This document shows, one piece after another, positions 1 through 6,714 of a stretch of DNA of 13,637 nt. Position 1 is the first letter of the stretch. Each line of letters begins with the position of its first letter. The position numbers were made by a program, and so were the translations under genes. The stretch lies in NCBI GenBank assembly GCA_040756415.1, contig JBFLYZ010000081.1, positions 1 to 13,637 on the forward strand, in the 5' to 3' direction. The DNA comes from JBFLYZ01 sp040756415 (GTDB taxonomy: Bacteria > Bacteroidota > Bacteroidia > JADZBD01). The notes below the pieces were generated by a model. The model had not been told where the DNA came from. It searched no databases and worked only from the letters and a program-made list of their open reading frames with translations.

Positions 1-2
1 AA

Positions 3-680
3 TATAAGGAGGCCATTGGAGTGGTCAAGCAATCCATAGCCGTTTTTGAGTCGCTGGGCTCCAGGCAAGGCGTGGCCCTGCGGCTTTCCTCGCTGGGGAA
101 AGCATATTTTTTCAATGGTGAAAAGCAGAAGGCGTTCGATGCTTTTAAGAAAGGATATGAGCTCGCCAGAACCACCGGGTACTGGGGCGCGCTCCAGGAA
201 TCGATGGACGGCCTGCTGTCGTACTATGAGGACGCGGGCGATTACAGGAACGCGTTTTTCATTCAAAAAGAATATCACCGGCTGAATGATTCGATCAGCA
301 ATGCCGAAAAAGCCACGCAGCTCTCCGCCCAGCAGCAGGCATTTGAAATGCGGCAGCAGGAAAAGATACAAAAGCTGATGGATGAGAAAAAAGAATCGGA
401 GCACCGGGCCGAGATCAGGCAGCAGGCAATCATTACCTGGTCAGTGATCATCGGCTTGCTCCTGGTCATTGTCTTCTCATTTTTTCTTTTCAGCCGTTAC
501 CGCGTAACACAGCGCCAGAAATCGATAATTGAGGAACAAAAGAAGATCGTTGAGGAGAAGAACAAAGACATCCTGGACAGCATTCACTACGCCCAGCGTA
601 TCCAGCAATCCCTGCTGCCAACCGATAAGTACATCCATAAGAGCCTGTCGCGGCTGGGCACCGACCGGTCTATTCGCTGA
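3..680 (+). CDS. TPR membrane protein with phosphatase-less DSIHYA tail (5' partial)
   Basis: The reading frame is open to the left edge (first whole codon at 3), so the internal GTG at 21 is probably not the start and the N-terminus lies outside the window. The visible part, numbered from that GTG, begins in TPR-like helical repeats (residues 1-90, for example GKAYFFNGEKQKAFDAFKKG). A charged helix follows (95-135), then one membrane segment (about 136-158, rich in I/L/V/F), a coiled coil (163-185) and the tail DSIHYAQRIQQSLLPT followed by a basic end. In Bacteroidota this tail normally leads straight into a SpoIIE/PP2C phosphatase core. Here the gene stops about 18 residues after LLPT. The DNA after the stop shows no PP2C motif in any frame that I can see. 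The domain order places the TPRs outside the cytoplasm and the tail inside. The fold and membrane topology are well supported; the function is unknown, probably signalling. Confidence 0.85.
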   Translation, partial: YKEAIGVVKQSIAVFESLGSRQGVALRLSSLGKAYFFNGEKQKAFDAFKKGYELARTTGYWGALQESMDGLLSYYEDAGDYRNAFFIQKEYHRLNDSISNAEKATQLSAQQQAFEMRQQEKIQKLMDEKKESEHRAEIRQQAIITWSVIIGLLLVIVFSFFLFSRYRVTQRQKSIIEEQKKIVEEKNKDILDSIHYAQRIQQSLLPTDKYIHKSLSRLGTDRSIR

Positions 681-690
681 CCGGCTTTTT
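663..690 (+). terminator. Intrinsic terminator overlapping the stop codon
   Basis: CCGGTC (665-670) pairs with GACCGG (679-684) across an 8-base loop. With A664 bulged out, G663 can also pair with C685. Five T residues follow (686-690). The stop codon TGA (678-680) sits at the edge of the 3' arm. This placement suggests that the short end of the first protein is the natural end of its transcription unit. Confidence 0.6.
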
Positions 691-779
691 CGTGCTGCGC
701 CCCTAAGCACGGATCGGCAAAGGCCAAACCTTTTATTGCTCCTGCCTTGCGCTCGTCTGCCGTAAGTTGAAAATTACCA

Positions 780-787
780 TATCTTTG
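780..787 (+). promoter_or_regulatory. Bacteroidota -7 box TATCTTTG
   Basis: TATCTTTG fits the Bacteroidota -7 consensus TAnnTTTG exactly. No good TTTG element lies about 19 bases upstream. The box ends only 8 bases before the ATG at 796, so transcription would start at or just before the start codon. Confidence 0.5.
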
Positions 788-795
788 ATCTGCTC

Positions 796-2124
796 ATGAA
801 CAGGGTTTTGCTTCTACTCATTTCCCCGCTCTTCGCATTCGCGAGCGCGCAACTAAGCCCTGCTGATTCTCTCCGTCAGCTTTTGCAGAAAGACAAGGAA
901 GATACCAACAAGGTGATGCATCTCATACAGGTAGTGCGCCACTATGAAATTGCGGGGGATTTTGAGAACGGGATCAAATACGGGAACTCTGCCCTCCAGT
1001 TGGCCAGCCGCCTGAATTGGAAAAAGGGTATGGCCATGGCTTATGGCAGTATAGGAAACTTGTACCTGGGACAAGGTGATTACCCGAAAACACTCGACTA
1101 CTACCTGAAGGCGCTTAAAATAGATGAAGACCTGAATGACGGAATTGGGATGACCAAACGCCTGTGCAACATCGGGATCGTTTACCGCAACCTGGGGGAT
1201 CATGAAAAGGCCCTGGACTATTACCAGAAAGCCTTAAAGACAGCGGAGGAGACCGGGAACAAAACCATGATAGCCACCGCGCTGAGCCATATGGGCAATT
1301 TATATTTCGCGAAGGGTAATTATATCCGGGCAAAGGAGTATTACCTGAGCTCGCTGAAGATCAAGGAAGAGATAGGGATCCCCTCCGAGCTTGCCATCAC
1401 GCTGAACAATATCGGAAATGTATGCATCGCCCTGGTCGAGGACTCTATCGCTGGGCCTGAAAAGCACGATAGCCTGCTTCGCAGCGCCCTGGATCATTTC
1501 CTGCGCGCGCTGGCAATCGATTCCGCTACCGGAAGAAAGAGCGGCATCGCCATACGGCTGGGGAATATAGGATCCGTCTACATGCTTCAGCAAAAGTATG
1601 CGGAAGCGGAAAAATACCTGTTCGATGCGCTGGCGCTTGCCCGCGAACTGGGCGCGATCAGCCTGGAGAGGCAATTTGAAGAATTCATCAGCGAGGTCTA
1701 CCAGCGAACCAAGCGTTATCAGTTGTCGCTCGAGCATTATAAAAGAGCAATGGCGCTGAAAGACTCTTTATTCAACGAGAGCAAGAACGAAGAGATCACC
1801 CGTAAGGAAATGAGCTATGAGTTCGAGAAGAAAGAGGCAGCCGCGAAAGCTGAACAAGATAAGAAAGACACTGTCACCCGGCTGATCATTTATTCCGTCA
1901 GTGCCGGTTTCGGGTTGGTGCTTTTACTTGCCGTTTTCATTTACCGGAGCTACCGGCAGAAGCAAAAAGCCAATGAGATCATTTCCGCCCAGAAGGAATT
2001 AGTGGAGGAGAAACAAAAAGATATCCTGGATTCTATCCATTACGCTAAACGGATACAACAAAGCCTTTTGCCTACTGACAGCTATATTCAGAAAAACATG
2101 GACCGCCTTCGTAAAGTCAAATAA
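796..2124 (+). CDS. TPR membrane protein with phosphatase-less DSIHYA tail
   Basis: This is a complete 442-residue protein. A signal peptide (1-18, FASA|QL) is followed by about six TPR units (roughly 45-325, with repeated forms such as GDYPKTLDYYLKALKI and GDHEKALDYYQKALK). After a charged helix (327-358) come one membrane helix (362-384), a coiled coil (388-408) and the C-terminal tail DSIHYAKRIQQSLLPT ending in a short basic stretch. The TPR part should lie in the periplasm and bind protein or peptide; the tail should be cytoplasmic. Complete Bacteroidota relatives continue from this tail into a SpoIIE/PP2C serine phosphatase, which is absent here. It is a close paralogue of the gene at 5396, sharing the early DTNKV motif and the whole layout. 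The start is supported by the signal peptide and by the -7 box just upstream. Domain calls are firm; the biological role is unknown. Confidence 0.9.
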   Translation: MNRVLLLLISPLFAFASAQLSPADSLRQLLQKDKEDTNKVMHLIQVVRHYEIAGDFENGIKYGNSALQLASRLNWKKGMAMAYGSIGNLYLGQGDYPKTLDYYLKALKIDEDLNDGIGMTKRLCNIGIVYRNLGDHEKALDYYQKALKTAEETGNKTMIATALSHMGNLYFAKGNYIRAKEYYLSSLKIKEEIGIPSELAITLNNIGNVCIALVEDSIAGPEKHDSLLRSALDHFLRALAIDSATGRKSGIAIRLGNIGSVYMLQQKYAEAEKYLFDALALARELGAISLERQFEEFISEVYQRTKRYQLSLEHYKRAMALKDSLFNESKNEEITRKEMSYEFEKKEAAAKAEQDKKDTVTRLIIYSVSAGFGLVLLLAVFIYRSYRQKQKANEIISAQKELVEEKQKDILDSIHYAKRIQQSLLPTDSYIQKNMDRLRKVK

Positions 2125-2142
2125 GGGCCGGGGTAGCCCTTA
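2122..2142. terminator. Hairpin shared by two convergent genes
   Basis: TAAGGGC (2122-2128) pairs perfectly with GCCCTTA (2136-2142) around a 7-base loop. The outer bases of the two arms are the stop codons of the two convergent genes: TAA at 2122-2124 on the + strand, and TTA at 2140-2142, which reads TAA on the minus strand. A pyrimidine-rich run with four T follows on the + side. It is probably a bidirectional terminator, although it lacks a strong T tract. Confidence 0.55.
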
Positions 2143-2874
2143 CTCCTCTTTTCGCAACAGCCGTTTAAAGGCCCGCTCAATGTATTTTTCTGTCGGAAGC
2201 AGGCTCTGCTGTATCCTCCTCGCGTAACGTATGCTGTCGGTAATGTCTTTGTTCTTTTCCTCCAGCATCGATTTTTGCTGCGTAATGGTCTCCTGGGCTT
2301 TGGAGATCGTAGACGTATGGCTCCAGATGGCATAGATGCATAGTACAATAGGAACGAACATCAGGAAGAGAGGGGGATCTTCAGCGCCATCCTGCACCAG
2401 CCAGGGCCAGGTGAGCCGCCCCTCCTGGCTTTTGTTCACGATCACATACACGATGGGAAGCCAGCCGAAGAAAAAACAGTACAGCACCCTGGCCCAGCCC
2501 CGTTGCAGCAAAGCGCTGATGGCAAGGAAAAAGATGAGCCAGGATACGGCTATGGGCTCCAGCCTGGCGGGCGACAGCATCATGGTGGCAAGCATGGAGG
2601 AGAAAAAAATGACCAGGAAAACAAAGTTGACTACATGGTTGAGCTTGCGGGCATGCCGCATAATGAAGAGGGAGGCAATGATCATCAGGCTGTCGATACC
2701 ATGCAGTACGATGGCTTTTTCATAACCCAGGGCGATATCGGTTGCGAGGGGGATCATGAAAAGAAAAAAGAAGAACAGGCAGAGGCGGTAGAGCATGGTG
2801 ATACGGGCCTGTTCGAACACATCCTCCGTGCTATTAAGGAAAGATCCGATGAAATACGTCCTCATCTTCTTCAT
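2140..2874 (-). CDS. Six-helix membrane protein with phosphatase-less DSIRYA tail
   Basis: This 244-residue integral membrane protein has six hydrophobic segments (about 28-48, 55-72, 80-100, 105-122, 128-147 and 168-185). A coiled coil (187-208) follows, then the tail DSIRYARRIQQSLLPT and a basic C-terminus. The membrane part resembles the multi-helix sensor heads found at the N-terminus of Bacteroidota signalling proteins, but I cannot name a specific family. The tail matches those of the three TPR proteins nearby without gaps, although the N-terminal half is unrelated to them. There is no kinase, cyclase or phosphatase domain. A second in-frame ATG lies three codons after the chosen start; the -7 box directly upstream favours the first. 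The gene converges on 796-2124 with 15 bases between the stop codons. It is probably a membrane sensor that signals through its cytoplasmic tail, which is inference. Confidence 0.85.
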   Translation of the reverse strand: MKKMRTYFIGSFLNSTEDVFEQARITMLYRLCLFFFFLFMIPLATDIALGYEKAIVLHGIDSLMIIASLFIMRHARKLNHVVNFVFLVIFFSSMLATMMLSPARLEPIAVSWLIFFLAISALLQRGWARVLYCFFFGWLPIVYVIVNKSQEGRLTWPWLVQDGAEDPPLFLMFVPIVLCIYAIWSHTSTISKAQETITQQKSMLEEKNKDITDSIRYARRIQQSLLPTEKYIERAFKRLLRKEE

Positions 2875-2879
2875 CAGGA

Positions 2880-2887
2880 CAAATATA
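2880..2887 (-). promoter_or_regulatory. Bacteroidota -7 box TATATTTG (minus strand)
   Basis: Read on the minus strand this is TATATTTG, an exact TAnnTTTG match, with five bases between the box and the ATG of the six-helix membrane protein. No clear -33 element is visible at the usual distance. Confidence 0.5.
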
Positions 2888-3047
2888 GGACAATCCGGGT
2901 ATGTAATTCTGAGGCGGCTAATCCCTATGGTGAAAAATCACCGCCAGAATTCTCACCAACGGAACAAGGCTATAGACAAGAACAATGAGCGAATCCCTTG
3001 ACCGCATAAGAAGCAGCAATGAACGTCATCCGGGCTTGTTTTGTACC

Positions 3048-3077
3048 TTGTTGTTAAACTCAATTATTTTATATTTG
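3048..3077 (+). promoter_or_regulatory. Bacteroidota promoter, TTG-N19-TATATTTG
   Basis: TTG at 3048-3050 and TATATTTG at 3070-3077 are separated by exactly 19 bases, the usual spacing of the -33 and -7 elements in this phylum. The ATG of the next gene begins at 3082, four bases after the box, close to the expected transcription start. This is the best-formed promoter in the left half of the window. Confidence 0.7.
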
Positions 3078-3081
3078 ATCT

Positions 3082-3705
3082 ATGAAAAGGCCCCTACTCG
3101 CCTGCCTCCTTTTTCTGCCCTGCAGCGCTGCTATTGCCCAGAGCAGCTATTGGGGCTTCACCTTCGATCATAATTCCTCGCTTCACAACCCCAACACCTT
3201 CGCTTTCGGGGTAGATATACAGGCCCGCATCAAACGCTCGAACTGGTACTTCAACTGGCATTATTCGGCCGGGCAGAATACCAATATGGAGCTGTACAAC
3301 AGGGCCAATATCACCATCCTGCTTTACGGCAATCCCGATTATTGGGAGTATTCGTTCAGTGACTGTGAATCACTGGGTGAATTTTTTGGCCTCCTCCTGT
3401 TCCCCGCTGTTTGCCCCATCGGGGTCACCAACTATTTTTACAATTCCCCTTCCGGAAGGCTCAGGGCGGGTTTTTATCTCAATCCGCTTCAGCTCGATCA
3501 GTGGGACATGGGATCGCGACAGATCACTTCCTGGTCGGTTGACGGTGGCTTTCGCTTCCTTTTCAATACGCACAAGACCAGTTGGATGTACCTGAGCTTT
3601 GGCGGCATGCAGCTCAACAACATCGGGAGCAATCCTGATCCGGCCAGCAACAAATTGCTATTCAATTTCTCGGTGGGTAATCTCTGGGGTTCTGCAGCGC
3701 ATTGA
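3082..3705 (+). CDS. Small secreted or outer-membrane protein, unknown function
   Basis: This 207-residue protein has a clear signal peptide (1-19, AIA|QS). The mature part is rich in aromatic residues and in alternating polar/apolar stretches such as RIKRSNWYFNWHYSAG and RLRAGFYLNP, as expected of outer-membrane beta strands. It does not end in the typical aromatic residue of a barrel (the end is SAAH). I recognise no named family. The start is fixed by the signal peptide and by the promoter ending four bases upstream. It lies between the six-helix membrane protein, which diverges from it, and a T9SS-secreted protein in the same direction. Confidence 0.7.
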   Translation: MKRPLLACLLFLPCSAAIAQSSYWGFTFDHNSSLHNPNTFAFGVDIQARIKRSNWYFNWHYSAGQNTNMELYNRANITILLYGNPDYWEYSFSDCESLGEFFGLLLFPAVCPIGVTNYFYNSPSGRLRAGFYLNPLQLDQWDMGSRQITSWSVDGGFRFLFNTHKTSWMYLSFGGMQLNNIGSNPDPASNKLLFNFSVGNLWGSAAH

Positions 3706-3763
3706 ATTGAAGTAAGGTCGAATACAGAACAACCCTCCATTTCTTTATCCGGTACGGGTTCAC

Positions 3764-3771
3764 TAATTTTG
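3764..3771 (+). promoter_or_regulatory. Bacteroidota -7 box TAATTTTG
   Basis: TAATTTTG is an exact TAnnTTTG match, and the ATG at 3776 follows after four bases. The expected -33 position holds only TTCT, so the upstream element is weak. Confidence 0.5.
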
Positions 3772-3775
3772 GTAT

Positions 3776-5353
3776 ATGAGAATTATTCTAGTCTTACTCC
3801 TGCTTTCCCCGTTTTTACGGGCCCAAACTACTTTTCACAGGATATATACCCCTATTCAGGGTGCAGGATCGTATGCGATGCTCTTTGATATTGCAAATTC
3901 GCCTGGCGGTGGTTATCTCACTACCGGTGCTTCTTCAGACACAATAACCGCTTCTTTTCTGACCCGAATGAACAATAATGGCGATGTTATTTGGACACGA
4001 AGACTATTAACCAACACGATCATTTATTCCCTGGAAAGGTCATCCGCCAATGGATATTATTTTGCCAGCTACATGAGTCCTCCAAACCGAACAGTTTTCT
4101 TTGCTACCGACTCAATGCTTAATGTTAACTGGAGTATAGGATATGCCGTGCCCAATAGTGCGGTTTTCACAAGAAGCTTCAAACAGACCAATGACGGAAG
4201 CTATATTTTCGGAGGCATTTTTGCCACTCCTTCAAAGCCCTATGGTTTTATAGGAAAAATCAGCCCGAATGGGGTTCCCGCCTGGTCAAAAACCTTCACG
4301 GTCCCGAACAAATACGCTATTGAAATCAAGGACTTCATTGATGATGGGAATGGATATTATATTGGTACGGGACAATGTACATATAACGATGATATATTTT
4401 TTATAAGAAGCGATACGGCTGGAAATATCCAATGGGCCGGATCATATGACCTAGATAGCACCTACGAGTGGGGAAGCGACATCGATATAACTTCCGATGG
4501 TGGATACGTGATTACCGGCTATTACCGCAAAACCCAAAACTCACCGGCCAAGATCCTTCTTCTTAAATTCGGCTCAGATGATAGCTTGCAATGGGCAAAG
4601 GCTTACTCCCGACAATTACCCGGATTATATCTTGGCGAAGCACCGCAGTGTACGGTTATTCCAAATGGACAAGGCTTTGCTATTACGGGCGTACTACAGG
4701 TAAGCGCTGGAGAGTTTCCGTATCTTATGTTTGTTGATACCGCTGGGACTTTTTTGACCGGTAATTACTACTCTTTATGTAGGGTTGGAAACATAAGTAA
4801 CATGAATATACGTCCAAGGATCACCAATGATGGCGGATATATCCTTTGCTCCTTTGCTCTTGCAAACACTTCAGCTAACTTCGGTCAGGCCGGTCAGATT
4901 ATAAAAACGGACAACCTGGGCGCTACAGGGTGTTTTGAAACTCCATTCCAGCTTACAGATTCCGCTATTACTCTCAATCTGGTCCCTGGCGTGGTCGATT
5001 CGCTCGGTATTAATCCCTTAGCTATTCCGTTGGTATTTGACACCATTAATGTCTACTACTCTTCTGATTGTGAAATCAATGTCGGGATGGATGAACGTGG
5101 TGAAGACAAGAGAATTTATCTATATCCCAACCCCTCCAGCGGAACCTTTATCATTACATCCGAAGAAGCCATACGTAGCATAGAAGTGTTCGATATGCTT
5201 GGAAATAAGATATTCACCGGGGTTTCGGATAGTAAAGAAATCACCTTGGAATTACCCAACTCATCTTCGGGAGTGTATTTTGTTGTGGTTCATACCTTGA
5301 GCTTCAGCAGAGCCATGAAACTGATCATTCACTGCTCATCTGTTTCCCGATAA
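3776..5353 (+). CDS. T9SS-secreted seven-blade beta-propeller-like protein
   Basis: This 525-residue protein starts with a signal peptide (1-16, LRA|QT). Seven spaced motifs of the GGYxxTG type follow: near 45 (GGYLTTG), 93 (NGYYFAS), 141 (GSYIFGG), 193 (NGYYIGTG), 242 (GGYVITG), 299 (QGFAITG) and 353 (GGYILCS). Between them are strands of the D..G.I.W...Y kind, which is the pattern of a seven-bladed propeller seen in many Bacteroidota extracellular proteins. Residues about 446-519 form a type A T9SS sorting domain: YLYPNPSSGTF, then VFDMLGNKIF, then SSGVYFVVV and MKLII. This domain directs export through the type IX system to the cell surface. Six residues (CSSVSR) extend beyond the usual end. 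The gene is visibly richer in A+T than its neighbours. No catalytic motif is seen; the ligand is unknown. Confidence 0.85.
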   Translation: MRIILVLLLLSPFLRAQTTFHRIYTPIQGAGSYAMLFDIANSPGGGYLTTGASSDTITASFLTRMNNNGDVIWTRRLLTNTIIYSLERSSANGYYFASYMSPPNRTVFFATDSMLNVNWSIGYAVPNSAVFTRSFKQTNDGSYIFGGIFATPSKPYGFIGKISPNGVPAWSKTFTVPNKYAIEIKDFIDDGNGYYIGTGQCTYNDDIFFIRSDTAGNIQWAGSYDLDSTYEWGSDIDITSDGGYVITGYYRKTQNSPAKILLLKFGSDDSLQWAKAYSRQLPGLYLGEAPQCTVIPNGQGFAITGVLQVSAGEFPYLMFVDTAGTFLTGNYYSLCRVGNISNMNIRPRITNDGGYILCSFALANTSANFGQAGQIIKTDNLGATGCFETPFQLTDSAITLNLVPGVVDSLGINPLAIPLVFDTINVYYSSDCEINVGMDERGEDKRIYLYPNPSSGTFIITSEEAIRSIEVFDMLGNKIFTGVSDSKEITLELPNSSSGVYFVVVHTLSFSRAMKLIIHCSSVSR

Positions 5354-5360
5354 ACTTTCC

Positions 5361-5368
5361 TATTTTTA
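5361..5368 (+). promoter_or_regulatory. Possible -7 box TATTTTTA
   Basis: TATTTTTA matches TAnnTTTG at seven of eight positions and lies 27 bases before the ATG at 5396, which would leave a leader of about 20 bases. No convincing -33 element is present, so the call is weak. Confidence 0.25.
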
Positions 5369-5395
5369 AGTCAGACAACACCATTAAGGCAAATT

Positions 5396-6703
5396 ATGAG
5401 GAAGTATGCACTTATCTTGTTTACATTAAGCTCTTCGTGCAGCATTATATTGCAGGCCCAAACCCCGAAGATCGACTCCCTGCTGGCCGTGCTCGAAAAA
5501 TGCGGTGATGATACCAACAAGGTGAAATTGCTGAATGAGCTGTACGGTGAATTCGAGGAGCGCAGCAGCGATGCCGCCTTCTCCTATTGCCGGCAGGCTC
5601 TTGGGCTGGCCGCCCGCCTGCAGTACAAAACAGGCTTGTCGCTTTCCTTGAAGAACATGGGGAAGGCCTTTTACAACCAGGGGGCCTACGACAGCTCTCT
5701 TTTCTACCATCTCGAAAACCTCAGGATCAGGGAAAGCATGGGCAGCACGAGCGGGGTCATCGTGGCTTATAACGAGATCGGAAATGTGTATAAACGCATG
5801 GGTAAGGTGGATATGGCCCTCGAATATTTCCAGAAGGCCCTTGCCCTGCTCGACCAGAAAAGCAACAGCCACAACCTGGCCGTGACGCTCAATAACATGG
5901 GCTCGATCTACCGGAGGAAGAAAAAATATGACGAAGCGCTGAAATATTACCAGCGCACCATGGAAATATTCAGGATCACGAACGACAGCCAGGGCCTTTC
6001 CATTTGCCTGAACAACATGGGTAATATTTATTTCGAAACAGGTAATGATTCCAAAGCCCTGGAATGTCACCTGAAATCACTGGCGATAAAGGAAGAGCTG
6101 GGCGATAAGAAAGGCATGGCGGCAGCGTACGCCAACATAGCGCAGGTCTATGCCGAAGCCGGTCAGACCCAAAAGGCCTTCGACATGTTTGAAAAGGCTC
6201 TTGCGCTGGCCCGGGAGCAGCGTATGAAAGAGCTCGCCAAGGAGATCTACCTGGCCAGGTCGGAGCTCTATGCAAAGCTGAAAAGATTCGAGCTGGCCTA
6301 CCAGGACCATATACGCTATTCGGCCATGAAAGACACCCTGCTGAACGAGGAAAGCAGCAGGCAGGTGAACGAGATGCAGACCAAATATGAAACGGAGAAG
6401 AAGGACAAGGAGCTGATCCGGAAAGATGCGGAGATCACGAAGCAGAACGCTGAAAACCGGCAACGCGAGACGGAGCGCAACGCATTCATTGGCGGCTTTG
6501 TGCTCATGATCGCCTTAGCCTATTTCATTTTCAGGGGCTACCGCCAGCAGCGGCATGCACACGCGGAGATCTCGCGACAGAAAGATGTTATCGAGGAAAA
6601 GCAAAAGGAAATACTGGATTCCATCCATTACGCCAGGCGCATACAGCGGGCTATATTGCCTACCACCCGCTATATTGAACGCTGCCTTGAAAAATGGAGA
6701 TGA
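5396..6703 (+). CDS. TPR membrane protein with phosphatase-less DSIHYA tail
   Basis: This 435-residue paralogue of the gene at 796 has the same order: signal peptide (1-21, LQA|QT), a DTNKVKLLNELY segment, then about six TPR units (45-310, for example GKVDMALEYFQKALALL and KKYDEALKYYQRTMEIF). A long charged helix (315-362), one membrane helix (363-380) and a coiled coil (385-403) follow, then the tail DSIHYARRIQRAILPT. The protein stops 12 residues after this motif, again without a SpoIIE/PP2C domain. The TPR region should be periplasmic. It follows the T9SS gene after 42 bases and converges on the histidine kinase gene, with 11 bases between the stop codons. The role is unknown; the shared tail suggests the same signalling partner as for the other three tailed proteins. 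Confidence 0.9.
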   Translation: MRKYALILFTLSSSCSIILQAQTPKIDSLLAVLEKCGDDTNKVKLLNELYGEFEERSSDAAFSYCRQALGLAARLQYKTGLSLSLKNMGKAFYNQGAYDSSLFYHLENLRIRESMGSTSGVIVAYNEIGNVYKRMGKVDMALEYFQKALALLDQKSNSHNLAVTLNNMGSIYRRKKKYDEALKYYQRTMEIFRITNDSQGLSICLNNMGNIYFETGNDSKALECHLKSLAIKEELGDKKGMAAAYANIAQVYAEAGQTQKAFDMFEKALALAREQRMKELAKEIYLARSELYAKLKRFELAYQDHIRYSAMKDTLLNEESSRQVNEMQTKYETEKKDKELIRKDAEITKQNAENRQRETERNAFIGGFVLMIALAYFIFRGYRQQRHAHAEISRQKDVIEEKQKEILDSIHYARRIQRAILPTTRYIERCLEKWR

Positions 6704-6714
6704 ACCTAGCGGGA

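Noticed and set aside
681..795. Possibility that the first tailed protein was cut by a frameshift and the phosphatase continues in another frame
   Set aside because: None of the three frames after the stop shows a PP2C-like motif such as DIVSGDFYW, and an intrinsic terminator overlaps the stop codon.
2336..2988. Two + strand frames opposite the six-helix membrane protein
   Set aside because: The minus-strand frame has six clean membrane segments plus the shared tail and its own -7 box; the + frames are shadows.
2985..3173. 62-codon + strand frame before the 3082 gene
   Set aside because: It runs through the promoter and signal-peptide region of the 3082 gene in another frame and has no coding features.
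5426..6070. Minus-strand frame of 214 codons inside the TPR gene at 5396
   Set aside because: It is the antisense shadow of a clearly coding TPR gene with signal peptide and repeats.
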